The notes: generated from the sequence alone by a model not told the origin. A stretch of DNA of 64,000 nt from CALHRB01 sp964473465 (GCA_964473465.1 CAYYPE010000006.1:121936-185935), one strand, 5' to 3'. Counted from the stretch's first letter, positions 51,043-61,040 are shown. Numbers and translations are program-made.

Positions 51043-53589
51043 TTACAATAAATGGGGTTGGTCAGGAAATTCCTCCTGCCCATTATTGTTTTCAGAAACA
51101 TCATTTGAACTGGTATCCTCTTCTCCTCCGTTTTCAGTTTGAAGAGATTCATCAATTTCCTCGTGTAAAACAGTTGTGATGTCTGCTATTGAATCACCTT
51201 CGTCGAGTCTGATTAATCTTACTCCCTGAGTGTTTCTGCCTATTGTCCTTATATCTTTAACGGGCTGTCGAATTAAGATACCATTAACGGTTATTACTAC
51301 TAAATCCTCCGAATCTGAAGCGGCTAACATTCCAATGACGTTTCCGGTTTTTTCTGTGATGTTCATCGAGATTACACCCTTTGCACCACGTCTGGTCAGC
51401 CTGAAATCCTCATATCTTGTTCGCTTGCCATAACCTTTGTCGCCAACAACAATAACCTGTGAGTCAGGTCTTTTTATGACAATCATAGCAATCACGTAGT
51501 CACCATTCGAGAGTGAAATACCTCTCACGCCAGCAGCTGTTCTACCCATTGGTCTTACATCACTTTCCCTGAACCTGCAGGCAAGACCATGCCTTGTCCC
51601 GATAATTACATCACATTTTCCGTCAGTAATTCTTGAAGAAACAAGTCTATCGTTTTCATCAAGATTTATTGCGATTATACCATTTGTTCTGACATTTGCA
51701 AAATTGGAAAGATAGGTCTTTTTGATTGTTCCAAATTTAGTAACCATAAGAACAAAGTTTTCATCATTGAATTCGACTACAGGAAGATATGCTGTTACTC
51801 TTTCGTTGGGTTGTTTTTGAATAACATTTGCAAGAGATTTACCTTTTGAATTTCTGCTTCCTTCGGGTATATCATATACTTTCACTTTGTAGCAACGCCC
51901 CATATCGGTAAAGAAAAGTAAGTGATGATGCGTTGATGCTCTGAAAATATGTTCGATAAAGTCATCATCATAGGTTGAGACTCCGCTTGAACCTCTGCCT
52001 CCTTTTTGTTGGCGGCGATAGCTTGAAACGGGTGTCCTTTTTATATTACCTCTATGGGATATTGTGATAATCATATCCTCGTTGGCAATCATATCTTCAA
52101 TAGTGAATTCTTTGGAGTCGAAAATTATCTCTGTTCTTCGATTATCTCCGTATTTTTTCTCTATTTCGGTCAGTTCATCAGAAATTATTTGCATTTGCAA
52201 TTCTTTGCTTGCAAGAATAGAGCGTAGTCTTTCAATTGTTTCAATAACTTCTTTGTATTCATTGTGGATTTTATCTCTTTCGAGTCCTGTAAGTCTCTGC
52301 AATCTCATATCGAGAATGGCTTTAGCCTGAATTTCGGTTAAACCGAAACGCTCCTGAAGTCTTGAAGATGCTATTTTTGGATCTGCAGACTCTCTTATGG
52401 TTTTAATGACTTCATCAAGATTATCAAGAGCAATTATCAAACCTTCGAGAATGTGTGCTCTTTTTTCGGCTGCGTCAAGTTCAAACTGAGTTCTTCTGAT
52501 TATAACAACATTTCTATGCTCAATAAAATGTTGCATCATTTCTTTCAAAGTTAAAACTTTGGGACGTCCGTTGACAAGTGCCAGCATTATAACGCCAAAT
52601 GTAACCTGCATCTGGGTATGTTTATATAAATTATTCAGGACAACCGTGGGATTTGCATCTCTTTTTACTTCGATAACAACACGGATACCATCTCTGTCAG
52701 ACTCATCACGAACATCTGTAATATCTTCAACTGTTTTTGTTTTAACCAAATCGGCAATTCGTTCGAGCAGAGAGGCTTTGTTTACCTGATAAGGCAGCTC
52801 TGAAACTATGATTGAACTCTTTCCGCTTTTACTTTCATCTATAACGGCTCTTGCCCGCAACATAATTTTGCCTCTGCCGGTAGTATAAGCTTCTTTGACT
52901 CCGTCGTAGCCATAAATAATGCCAGCTGTTGGGAAATCTGGAGCGGGAACATATTTGATTAAATCTTCTGAAGTAAGGTCGGGGTTTTGTATTAAAGCTT
53001 TTAATCCGCTGATAACCTCTTTCAAATTATGCGGGGGTATATTTGTTGCCATTCCAACAGCTATACCACTTGCCCCATTTAACAACAAAGTAGGAACAAC
53101 TGATGGGAGAACAGTTGGTTCCATTAATGAATCATCGAAATTAGGGCGAAAATCAACTGTGTTTTTGTCAATATCTCGCAATGTTTCTGTTGCAATCCAA
53201 GTCAATCTCGCCTCGGTATATCTCATTGCAGCAGGAGGGTCATTATCAATAGAACCAAAGTTTCCCTGACCGTCAATTAGTGGATATCGCATTGACCATT
53301 CTTGAGCCATCCTGACCATAGCGTCATAAACTGCACTGTCGCCGTGGGGATGATACTTACCAAGAACCTCTCCAACAATACGTGCTGATTTTTTATATGG
53401 ACGATTGGGAGCCATCCCCATATCCTGCATTGCATAAAGAATTCTTCTATGCACAGGTTTCAATCCATCTCGAACGTCAGGCAAGGCTCTTGAAACAATA
53501 ACCGACATTGAATAGTCAAGATAAGAGCTTTTTATTTCATCTTCTAAGACTGTTGGTATTATTTGCTCTTTTGTGTTGAATAATGACAT
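51043..53589 (-). CDS. gyrA: DNA gyrase subunit A
   Basis: The breakage-reunion subunit of gyrase, 848 residues. The N-terminal winged-helix/tower domains show ARIVGEVLGKYHPHGDSAVY with S85 and D89 at the quinolone-resistance positions in wild-type form, and the catalytic tyrosine Y124 in AAMRYTEARLT. The C-terminal beta-pinwheel wraps DNA and contains a GyrA-box-like QQKGGRGS plus repeated R-G-G/R-R-G strands. The chain ends in an acidic, Asn/Glu-rich tail. gyrB is not in the window. It is transcribed toward the barrel-protein gene. Confidence 0.97.
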   Translation of the reverse strand: MSLFNTKEQIIPTVLEDEIKSSYLDYSMSVIVSRALPDVRDGLKPVHRRILYAMQDMGMAPNRPYKKSARIVGEVLGKYHPHGDSAVYDAMVRMAQEWSMRYPLIDGQGNFGSIDNDPPAAMRYTEARLTWIATETLRDIDKNTVDFRPNFDDSLMEPTVLPSVVPTLLLNGASGIAVGMATNIPPHNLKEVISGLKALIQNPDLTSEDLIKYVPAPDFPTAGIIYGYDGVKEAYTTGRGKIMLRARAVIDESKSGKSSIIVSELPYQVNKASLLERIADLVKTKTVEDITDVRDESDRDGIRVVIEVKRDANPTVVLNNLYKHTQMQVTFGVIMLALVNGRPKVLTLKEMMQHFIEHRNVVIIRRTQFELDAAEKRAHILEGLIIALDNLDEVIKTIRESADPKIASSRLQERFGLTEIQAKAILDMRLQRLTGLERDKIHNEYKEVIETIERLRSILASKELQMQIISDELTEIEKKYGDNRRTEIIFDSKEFTIEDMIANEDMIITISHRGNIKRTPVSSYRRQQKGGRGSSGVSTYDDDFIEHIFRASTHHHLLFFTDMGRCYKVKVYDIPEGSRNSKGKSLANVIQKQPNERVTAYLPVVEFNDENFVLMVTKFGTIKKTYLSNFANVRTNGIIAINLDENDRLVSSRITDGKCDVIIGTRHGLACRFRESDVRPMGRTAAGVRGISLSNGDYVIAMIVIKRPDSQVIVVGDKGYGKRTRYEDFRLTRRGAKGVISMNITEKTGNVIGMLAASDSEDLVVITVNGILIRQPVKDIRTIGRNTQGVRLIRLDEGDSIADITTVLHEEIDESLQTENGGEEDTSSNDVSENNNGQEEFPDQPHLL

Positions 53590-53707
53590 TTTTTATATTC
53601 TGATGTTAATTAAACTTACAAAATTAATCATTTTTAGGGAGATTTTTAATTTTATTTTGGGAATAAAATTGCTCTACTTTTTGTTCAAATGATTGATTAA
53701 GCCTGTT

Positions 53708-53761
53708 TTTGCAGTAGGTTTAAAGAATTAATTTTGAACTAATCAAAAAAAATTAGTCAAA
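53708..53761 (+). promoter_or_regulatory. Candidate promoter with overlapping inverted repeat upstream of the TonB receptor
   Basis: TTTG at 53708-53711 and TAATTTTG at 53729-53736 (17 nt apart) resemble the Bacteroidota promoter. An inverted repeat, TTTGAACTAAT (53733-53743) with ATTAGTCAAA (53752-53761), one bulge, overlaps the -7 box and the expected start site, so it could act as an operator. The AT-rich context makes this tentative. Confidence 0.35.
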
Positions 53762-53818
53762 TAAAAAAAATATCTTAACGTTTTATCACAATGTTTTTTT
53801 GTATAATTGATGTGTTTA

Positions 53819-56134
53819 ATGGTTAAGTTAAAAATTTTAATATTTGTATCTTTTTTTGTTTTGTTTAATTTTTATCTTTCGGCTCAGGAACAAAGTTCTT
53901 CAAGAACCGGAGAAATTTTCGGTCGTGTAGTCTCATCAATGACTCAAAAGCCTATTCCCGGCATTACAGTCAGCCTTGTCAATACTAACCTCGGCTCTTT
54001 CACCAATTCTAATGGTGAGTTCAGGATTAAGAATATACCCGTTGGTGTTTATTCAGTCAGGTTTTCTGGAGTTGGTTTTCAAACTTATGTGCAGTCAGAT
54101 ATTAATGTTAATACAGTAAAACCCGTTCAGCTGGAGATAGATCTCGTTGAACGCATTATAGAATTAGGAGATGTTGAGGTTCGTAGCAGCTTTTTCTTGA
54201 AAAAGGCAGAAAGTGTAACCAGCACCCAGACATTTAGTGCTGAGGACATTAGAAGAGCTCCCGGAGTGCAGGAAGATGTTATTCGTGCCCTTGCTCTGCT
54301 ACCCGGGGTTGGTTTCACTCAGGCAGGAAGAAATGACTTGCTTGTCAGGGGGGGAGCTCCTTACGAAAATCTCTTCATTGTTGATAATATTGAAGTGCCT
54401 AATATTAATCATTTTGGCACACAAGGAACATCCGGCGGTCCTTTATCATTGATAAATATTGATTTTGTAAGAAATGTTTCCTTTTCTGCCGGTGGATTCG
54501 GTGCTCAATATGGAGATAAGTTATCATCAATTACCAATATTACTCTACGCAATGGAAACGAAGATAAATTAGGCGGAAAAGCCATTCTTTCTGCTACTGG
54601 ATTTGGAGTGAGCCTCGAAGGACCTGTTTCTCAAAATGGTTCGTTCATTCTTAATGCCCGAAGAAGCTATCTTGACCTAATTTTCAAAGCTGCTGGTTTT
54701 GGCTTTATTCCTCAATATTGGGATTTTACAGGAAAATTGAACTACAGACTCGACCAGAAAAATATTTTCTCTTTTCTAACTATTGGTGCTTTGGATGATG
54801 TTCTTCTGAATAATGATGACGAGGACAAACGGGCTTCAAACAGCCGTGTCGCTGTCCCGAACCAGAAACAATATTTTTCAGGACTGAACTGGAAGCATAT
54901 ATTTGATAAAGGTTTCCTAAACATTACATTGAGTGAAGTTCTTGTTGATTTCAACACATTTCAGAAGGATTCTAATCTGGTTACTGTTTTCCGGAACAAG
55001 TCTAAGGAAGCTGAGACGGGTTTGAAAGCTGATATTGATTTGATGCTTACTGATAAGTTTAATATTGTCTTTGGTAATCAGCTAAAGTGGTCAACTTCTC
55101 TTGATTATGATATTATTATTCCCGGCTTTCTCCGAAGAGACGCAAATGGAATTCCAAGAGAATTGAAGGTTGATACATCATTTTCCGCAATAAAAAATTC
55201 AACTTATGCTGCCTTAACAACAAGCATTAGGATGCATAAAGTTACATTAGGGGGGAGATTGGATTATTTCAATTTCACTGTTGACAAGCTTTTCTTCTCG
55301 CCAAGACTATCAGTTATTTATCAGATTAATCCTGTTTCGGCTGTAATATTCAGTGCAGGGAGATTTTATCAATCACCCTCATATGTCTGGTTAATTGGCG
55401 ATGAGAATCAGAAACTTAATCCATTGAAGGCTGATCAGATTGTTCTTGGTTATGAGCATACTCCTCTCGAGGATGTCAAAGTTCAATTGGAAGTTTTTTA
55501 TAAATGGTATGGTAGCTATCCCGGCAGAGTATTCAGACCGCAGGCAGTTCTTTCACCGTCTGGTTTTGATGATATAACGAGCGATATCCCATTTGGGCTT
55601 GAACCTTTGCTTAATGTTGCAGAAGGCTTTTCAAGAGGTGCTGAATTATTTATTCAAAAGAAATACACCAATGAACTTCCTTTTTTTGGATTGCTTAGTG
55701 TTACCTTTTCTCAAACAAAATTCAAATCTATTGATGGAGTGGAAAGAATTGGTGCTTACGACACTCCTTTAATTTTTAACCTCTCTCTTGGCTATAAACC
55801 TTCGATGGAGTGGGAATTCAGTTTCAAATACCGGGCTGCTATAGGGATACCAACAACACCTTACATTACTGATCCTAATAATGTTTTTTATGGACAAAAG
55901 GATTTTTCACGTTATAACGAAGGCGATAGGCTCGAAATCTTTCGTGCTACTGACATAAGGGTTGACAAAAGATGGATGTTCTCTAATTTTTCTCTGATAA
56001 CTTATCTTGACATTCAGAATATTTTTTCAACAAAGAATCCCTCGGGAATTCGCTGGGATCAAAGAAAAAATAAGCCTGAAATTCAAAGGTCTTTTGGTAT
56101 TTTACCGAGTATTGGTGTGAGTTTTGAATTTTAA
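53819..56134 (+). CDS. TonB-dependent receptor with N-terminal carboxypeptidase-regulatory-like domain
   Basis: An outer-membrane receptor of about 772 residues. The order is signal peptide (about 1-22, ending LSAQ), carboxypeptidase-regulatory-like domain (GEIFGRVVSSMTQKPIPGIT to VQLEIDLVE, about 30-115), plug domain (RAPGVQEDVIRALALLPGV, DLLVRGGAPYENLFIVDNIE) and barrel, ending GVSFEF. This is the SusC/FecA-like layout common in Bacteroidota. The ligand is unknown. Start options are TTG 53807, ATG 53810 and ATG 53819; the last gives the most ordinary leader. No SusD-like partner is adjacent. Confidence 0.88.
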   Translation: MVKLKILIFVSFFVLFNFYLSAQEQSSSRTGEIFGRVVSSMTQKPIPGITVSLVNTNLGSFTNSNGEFRIKNIPVGVYSVRFSGVGFQTYVQSDINVNTVKPVQLEIDLVERIIELGDVEVRSSFFLKKAESVTSTQTFSAEDIRRAPGVQEDVIRALALLPGVGFTQAGRNDLLVRGGAPYENLFIVDNIEVPNINHFGTQGTSGGPLSLINIDFVRNVSFSAGGFGAQYGDKLSSITNITLRNGNEDKLGGKAILSATGFGVSLEGPVSQNGSFILNARRSYLDLIFKAAGFGFIPQYWDFTGKLNYRLDQKNIFSFLTIGALDDVLLNNDDEDKRASNSRVAVPNQKQYFSGLNWKHIFDKGFLNITLSEVLVDFNTFQKDSNLVTVFRNKSKEAETGLKADIDLMLTDKFNIVFGNQLKWSTSLDYDIIIPGFLRRDANGIPRELKVDTSFSAIKNSTYAALTTSIRMHKVTLGGRLDYFNFTVDKLFFSPRLSVIYQINPVSAVIFSAGRFYQSPSYVWLIGDENQKLNPLKADQIVLGYEHTPLEDVKVQLEVFYKWYGSYPGRVFRPQAVLSPSGFDDITSDIPFGLEPLLNVAEGFSRGAELFIQKKYTNELPFFGLLSVTFSQTKFKSIDGVERIGAYDTPLIFNLSLGYKPSMEWEFSFKYRAAIGIPTTPYITDPNNVFYGQKDFSRYNEGDRLEIFRATDIRVDKRWMFSNFSLITYLDIQNIFSTKNPSGIRWDQRKNKPEIQRSFGILPSIGVSFEF

Positions 56135-56179
56135 TTGTTATTTTTTCAAAATATAGCATATATTCTTATAAATTTCAAA

Positions 56180-57436
56180 TTATATAAAAAAGCTGGCTAT
56201 TATTGCAGTTAATAAGTTTACTAAAGCACCTACGAACATAGCTTTGAAACCTAACTTAGCTATTTCTGCCCTTTTTTCTGGAACAAGAGCACCAAGACCA
56301 CCTATTTGAACAGCTATTGACCCAAAATTAGCAAAGCCACAAAGAGCAAATGTGGCAATTGAGGCTGTCCTTTCTGATATCTTATGTTCAAGTATCAACT
56401 GCGATAAATCGGCATAAGCAAGGAACTCATTAAGACTTATTTTTGTTCCGATAAGACTTCCTAAAATTTTGGCTTCAGAAGCTGGAACACCTACAAAATA
56501 AGCAAAAGGCTGGAATATAAATCCGAAAATTTCTTTTATACTTGTGGGAAAATAATTAAAACCAATACCTGCAAGCCATTGATTTGTTATGTTTAATCCG
56601 GAGTCTATCAATGCAATCAAGGATATAAAAGCTATTAGAACAGCAATTATATTAAGCGAGAGTTTCATTCCATCTCCAGCACCTTGAGTAATTGCATCTA
56701 ATAAATTACTGCTCTGCGGTATAGAAATATTTTTTATTTCTTTTAGACTAAGAAAATCAGAAGTTGGTGGAATAACAATTTTTGATAAAATTATACTTCC
56801 GGGAGCCGATATCAAGCTGGCTGTAATAAGAAATACAGGCGAAATTCCCATCTGAATATATGCTGCCATAACTCCTCCCGCAATAGTTGCAAATCCCCCT
56901 GTCATAATTGTGAAAAGCTCAGAGGTGGAAACATTGTTCAGATAATGTCTGACAAGCAACGGTGCTTCAGTTTGTCCTAAAAAAATGTTTGAGGCAACGG
57001 CTAAGGATTCAACTCCTGATGTTTTCATAGTTTTTTGCATCAGCCATGCTATTGCATAGACAATTTTTTGAATAATTCCATATCTATAAAGAACTGACAC
57101 AAATGCCGAAAAGAAAATAATTGTAGATGATATTATTATTGCAAACTGAAAACCGAATACAATATTATTCTCTGATTTACCAATATTCCCAAAGAGAAAT
57201 TCAGAGCCTTTCTTGCTGAAATCAAGAAAATCTCTTACTCTATCACCAATCCACTGAAAGACCAGATATGTTGCAGGTATATAAAGTATTATTATTGCAA
57301 ATGCAAACTGTAATAAAAGTCCAAATATTATCAGCCTGAAAGGAAAGTTTTTTTTGTTCTTTGAGACAAGCCAAAGAATAAAAAAAATAGTGAGAATGCC
57401 TAAAATACCAAGTAATTTTGTTAAAATAAATTCCAT
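56180..57436 (-). CDS. Concentrative nucleoside transporter (NupC/CNT family)
   Basis: A 418-residue membrane protein with about ten hydrophobic segments. Family blocks are NIFLGQTEAPLLVRHYL, TIMTGGFATIAGGVMAAYI, SLISAPGSIILSKI and ALCGFANFGSIAVQIGGLGALVPEKR. It would import nucleosides by H+ or Na+ symport across the inner membrane. It is the last gene of a secD-secF-STAS-nupC series, but a hairpin with a T run ends directly before its ATG and contains its ribosome-binding site (57437-57463). Confidence 0.94.
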   Translation of the reverse strand: MEFILTKLLGILGILTIFFILWLVSKNKKNFPFRLIIFGLLLQFAFAIIILYIPATYLVFQWIGDRVRDFLDFSKKGSEFLFGNIGKSENNIVFGFQFAIIISSTIIFFSAFVSVLYRYGIIQKIVYAIAWLMQKTMKTSGVESLAVASNIFLGQTEAPLLVRHYLNNVSTSELFTIMTGGFATIAGGVMAAYIQMGISPVFLITASLISAPGSIILSKIVIPPTSDFLSLKEIKNISIPQSSNLLDAITQGAGDGMKLSLNIIAVLIAFISLIALIDSGLNITNQWLAGIGFNYFPTSIKEIFGFIFQPFAYFVGVPASEAKILGSLIGTKISLNEFLAYADLSQLILEHKISERTASIATFALCGFANFGSIAVQIGGLGALVPEKRAEIAKLGFKAMFVGALVNLLTAIIASFFI

Positions 57437-57463
57437 AAAAAAACTCCGATTTAGAATCGGAGT
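57437..57463 (-). terminator. Terminator-like hairpin containing the nupC ribosome-binding site
   Basis: Read on the minus strand: ACTCCGATT, a 3-nt loop, AATCGGAGT and then a T run, followed at once by the nupC ATG (57436). The stem is a perfect 9 bp. GGAG in the 3' arm is 7 nt from the ATG, the ideal Shine-Dalgarno position. The element can therefore end transcription from secDF-STAS and can also hide the nupC start signal. Confidence 0.75.
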
Positions 57464-57505
57464 AAATTAAAAAAAACTGAATAAAGAAAGATAAATTAAT
57501 CTGTA

Positions 57506-57859
57506 TTAATCTAAATTTATTATGGCTTTTTCCTCGTTTTCGAAAGTCCTGAAAATTTTGTTTAAATGTGTCATTTCCAATAATTTCTGCACTTTTTCAG
57601 GGACACAGCAAAGCAAAAATTCAATTTCGTATTTTTTTAATGTAGTTAAGGCGCTGACTAAGGTTCCAAGACCAGAAGAATTAATAATCTCAACTTTTGA
57701 TAGGTCAGCAATGACGTATTTAATTTTTTTTGATGCTAATTCATTCAATTTAGTGATAAGATTTAAAGCATCGTTACCACCTAAAAGCTGAATACCGAAT
57801 TTAAGCAGGGCTGTATTATCCTTGCTGGTAATTTTTTCTAAGACAAAATCAGAACCCAT
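57506..57859 (-). CDS. STAS-domain anti-sigma factor antagonist
   Basis: A 117-residue single STAS domain. It has the strand VIADLSKVEIINSSGLGTLVSAL, with the phosphorylatable serine in NSSGLG, and a C-terminal helix (KVQKLLEMTHLNKIFRTF). SpoIIAA/RsbV-like proteins switch partners with an RsbW-type kinase that sequesters a sigma factor. No kinase or phosphatase partner is adjacent. It lies 19 nt downstream of secF, so it is probably expressed with the export genes. Confidence 0.9.
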   Translation of the reverse strand: MGSDFVLEKITSKDNTALLKFGIQLLGGNDALNLITKLNELASKKIKYVIADLSKVEIINSSGLGTLVSALTTLKKYEIEFLLCCVPEKVQKLLEMTHLNKIFRTFENEEKAIINLD

Positions 57860-57878
57860 ATTAAATTTTTAAATTAAA

Positions 57879-58826
57879 TTAAATAACTGTTGATACAGCA
57901 GGTTTTTTGCTTGTTTCTTCGTCAAATTTAACTTTTCTTACTTTTTCAAGGAACCAGATTACGAAGGAACTGGCTATATAAATTGATGAATATGTTCCTA
58001 CTAAAATTCCGACTAACATCGTAAAAGCAAATCCCTGCAAAACAGGTCCTGCAACTAATACCAAAGTTACTAAAACCAGAACAACAGTTACTACCGTGTT
58101 AACTGTTCGGCTCAATGTTTCATTGATACTGAGATTGACCATTTTAATAAAATTCATACCCTTATGCTTTTCTTTATTTTCACGAATTCTGTCGAAAATG
58201 ATAACAGTATCATTAACAGAATAACCGATTACAGTAAGGAAAGCAGCAACAAGAGATAGATTCATCTCAAGGTCAATTATTCCTAAATGATGAAAAACTA
58301 CAACTATGCCAAGAGTAAAAAGAACGTCGTGAATCAGAGCAACAATAGCTCCGAGCCCGAAAACAAACTCAAATCGGAATGCAATGTAAATCAATATACC
58401 GATAATTGCAAGCAGAATTGCCAGAATAGCTTGGGTTCTTAATTCAGAGCCGATTTTTGGACCGATAGTATCAGATTTCAATAATGTGATTTTATTATCT
58501 GGAAAAGCTTTTTGTAATGCATTAACAATTTGTTCGGCGATTTTTCCGGTTTGTTTCAATCTTATCAAATGCTGACCTTCTTCACCAAAAGATTTAATTT
58601 CAGAGCCTGTAAAACCTGCTTTTGTCATCACATCACGAATTAAGTCGGTATTTACTTCTTTCTCGAATTTAACTCCTACTTCTGTGCCACCGACGAAGTC
58701 AATTCCATACTCAATTCCAAGAATAGATGTAGCTATTAAACCACCTAAAATAAATACAAGTGAAAAAATGAAGAATTGAAATCTTGCACCAATAAAATTA
58801 ATATTTGTTTTTTTGAAAAATTGCAT
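57879..58826 (-). CDS. secF: Protein translocase subunit SecF
   Basis: A 315-residue membrane subunit that with SecD uses the proton gradient to assist late steps of Sec export. It has six transmembrane segments, the IEYGIDFVGGTEVGVKF segment near the N-terminus, and the SecF motifs LVAAFLTVIGYSVNDTVIIFDRIREN and LSRTVNTVVTVVLVLV. It begins 13 nt after secD ends, the usual order. Confidence 0.97.
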   Translation of the reverse strand: MQFFKKTNINFIGARFQFFIFSLVFILGGLIATSILGIEYGIDFVGGTEVGVKFEKEVNTDLIRDVMTKAGFTGSEIKSFGEEGQHLIRLKQTGKIAEQIVNALQKAFPDNKITLLKSDTIGPKIGSELRTQAILAILLAIIGILIYIAFRFEFVFGLGAIVALIHDVLFTLGIVVVFHHLGIIDLEMNLSLVAAFLTVIGYSVNDTVIIFDRIRENKEKHKGMNFIKMVNLSINETLSRTVNTVVTVVLVLVTLVLVAGPVLQGFAFTMLVGILVGTYSSIYIASSFVIWFLEKVRKVKFDEETSKKPAVSTVI

Positions 58827-58839
58827 ATCTGATTCCTTA

Positions 58840-60972
58840 TTAAGCTGTTAAATTTTTTGGTTGACCAAAATTAAAAGTTGTAGCTCCTCTTGCTATGAAA
58901 ATATTTATCATAGCTTTTGAAAGAACTATTGCTGTAAATAAAGTGCCTATAATACCTATCATTAAAGTTATAGCAAAACCTTGAATTGGACCAGTTCCAA
59001 GATAGAACAAAATTAATGCAGTTATGAATGTTGTTATGTTAGAGTCTAAAATTGCACTTAGAGCTTTGCTGAATCCTTCGTCTATTGCTGATTTTATTGA
59101 CCTTCCACGGGCTAATTCTTCCCTTATTCTTTCATAAATAAGAATATTTGCATCAACAGCCATACCAATTGTCAATATTATGCCAGCAATACCCGGTAGA
59201 GTCAGAGTTCCCTGAAATGCAGCAAGAACACCCAGAATAAGCAGAACGTTTATCATAACTGCTATAACTGCAATTATCCCGCCCACATTATAATAAAGAG
59301 CCATAAACAAAACAACAAGTAGGATTGCTATAAGGAATGATGTTAATCCACTGTTAATTGAATCCTCGCCCAAAGAAGGTCCAACAACCCTTTCCTCAAT
59401 AATTTGAACCGGAGCCTTCAAAGCACCAGCTTTAAGAACGATTTTAAGTAATTTGGCTTCTTCGGCATCGCTCATACCTGTTATCTGTGAATTACCGCCA
59501 ATAATTTTGTTTTGGACAACTGGAGCAGAATAGACCTGATCGTCAAGAACAATTGCGATTCTTTTCTGAATATTCTCACCTGTAATTTTTGCCCATCTGT
59601 CTGAGCCTTCATCATTCATTGACATCGATACGATCGGTTGATTGTTCTGTGGGTCATAGGTTGCAATAGCATCAGTAATTACATCGCCTGTCAATTCGGG
59701 GTCTTTTTTAAGAACAAAGAAATTATAGGATTTTATTTCCTTACCAGCATTATCTTTATTTATCTGGGGCTTGGCACTGAATAAAATCTGTGTTCCATAA
59801 GGTAGCAATTCTTTGATTTCATATCTTGATATTATCTGGTTGAATTTTTTGATTACAGGCTCATAGATATGAAAATTATAATCGCCTTTCGGGAAATTAT
59901 CCACAATATAATTAATCATCTGTGGTCGCTGATTCTTTCCTTTGGGTATGAACCATGTTTCGAAAAGTGAAGTAAATGGATGGTCTTCAAGATATCTTTT
60001 TCTTGTTTCCTCTTCCGATAATCCTGCATAAGGATTGGTTGTATCGGCTGTTGCCTTTTTGGCAGTATCAGCAGCCAGTTTGGAAGTATCAGCTTTAGTT
60101 GTGTCATTTTTAGCAAGCTTTGAAGTAGTGTCGGTTTTGGCTTTAACTAAATTTGTATCCTGAACTGCCTTTGTAGTATCCTGAACATTCAAACCCTTTT
60201 TCAGTTTTGCTTCTCTGGCAAGAAATTTATCAATAGCATAGAAAGCAGAAACTGTAACTTCATCATTTTTGACCAGCTTAAATTCGAGCCTTGCAGTAGT
60301 TTGAAGGAGCTGTCTCATTTCAACTTCGTTTGTAACACCCGGCAATTCAAGAAGAATCCTTCTCGCACCTTGCTTTTGAATTGTTGGCTCAGCTATGCCG
60401 TATTTGTCGATTCTCTGACGTATAACCTGCATAGCTTGATCAATAGCGTCTTGTTCGTTGGATTTAAGTGTTTGCAGAATCTTTTCTTCAGACATTGCTT
60501 CTGCACTTTCCCCACCAAAATCAAAATAATCAGATAAAAATTTTCTTTTTGGTTTTGCTATTTGCTCAAAATTCCTGTAAAAAATATCTATTACATCTTC
60601 ATCGCTGTTTATAGCTTCGGCTTTAGTTTTGTTTAGTACTTCCATAAATGTATCATCAATCTGATCAGACTGTGCTGATTCTTCGAGCAGTCTGATAATA
60701 TCAACTTCAAGAGTAACATACATTCCGCCACGCAAATCAAGACCAAGTTTAAGGCGGTTTTGTTTGGCACTCATAAGTTCTGCACCATACTGTTTCTCAA
60801 AATTTTCGATTCTTGCTAATGAATCTGCAGAGCTTGTGTCTTTTTTAGCAAGTTCATAAACTTCATTCTGCATCTTTATTAATTCGTTAGCTCGATAAGT
60901 AGGGTATAATAATAATATCGCTGCTACAACCGGTAGAACAATGAGCAATACCTTCCCAATTATTTTCTTCAA
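58840..60972 (-). CDS. secD: Protein translocase subunit SecD
   Basis: A 710-residue membrane subunit, longer than an average SecD. It has KLGLDLRGGMYVTLEVD near the N-terminus, the P1 periplasmic domain, and the C-terminal block FIAILLVVLFMALYYNVGG to AVDANILIYERIREELARGRS. A low-complexity insert rich in Lys, Thr, Ala and Asp (about 252-310; KAVQDTNLVKAKTDT and following) sits inside the periplasmic domain. The start codon is TTG, 8 nt after GGAGG; no ATG is available in frame. secF follows directly. Confidence 0.95.
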   Translation of the reverse strand: MKKIIGKVLLIVLPVVAAILLLYPTYRANELIKMQNEVYELAKKDTSSADSLARIENFEKQYGAELMSAKQNRLKLGLDLRGGMYVTLEVDIIRLLEESAQSDQIDDTFMEVLNKTKAEAINSDEDVIDIFYRNFEQIAKPKRKFLSDYFDFGGESAEAMSEEKILQTLKSNEQDAIDQAMQVIRQRIDKYGIAEPTIQKQGARRILLELPGVTNEVEMRQLLQTTARLEFKLVKNDEVTVSAFYAIDKFLAREAKLKKGLNVQDTTKAVQDTNLVKAKTDTTSKLAKNDTTKADTSKLAADTAKKATADTTNPYAGLSEEETRKRYLEDHPFTSLFETWFIPKGKNQRPQMINYIVDNFPKGDYNFHIYEPVIKKFNQIISRYEIKELLPYGTQILFSAKPQINKDNAGKEIKSYNFFVLKKDPELTGDVITDAIATYDPQNNQPIVSMSMNDEGSDRWAKITGENIQKRIAIVLDDQVYSAPVVQNKIIGGNSQITGMSDAEEAKLLKIVLKAGALKAPVQIIEERVVGPSLGEDSINSGLTSFLIAILLVVLFMALYYNVGGIIAVIAVMINVLLILGVLAAFQGTLTLPGIAGIILTIGMAVDANILIYERIREELARGRSIKSAIDEGFSKALSAILDSNITTFITALILFYLGTGPIQGFAITLMIGIIGTLFTAIVLSKAMINIFIARGATTFNFGQPKNLTA

Positions 60973-61009
60973 TGAAAAATCCTCCGCAAAATTTAATTTT
61001 AAAGAACTA

Positions 61010-61040
61010 CAAATATATCTCTATTTTATGAATTTTCAAA
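61010..61040 (-). promoter_or_regulatory. Candidate Bacteroidota-type promoter of secD
   Basis: On the minus strand, TTTG (61040-61037) and TATATTTG (61017-61010) are separated by 19 nt, a close match to the -33/-7 consensus in sequence and spacing. The predicted transcript would start near 61003, about 30 nt before the TTG start, with GGAGG in the leader. Confidence 0.6.
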
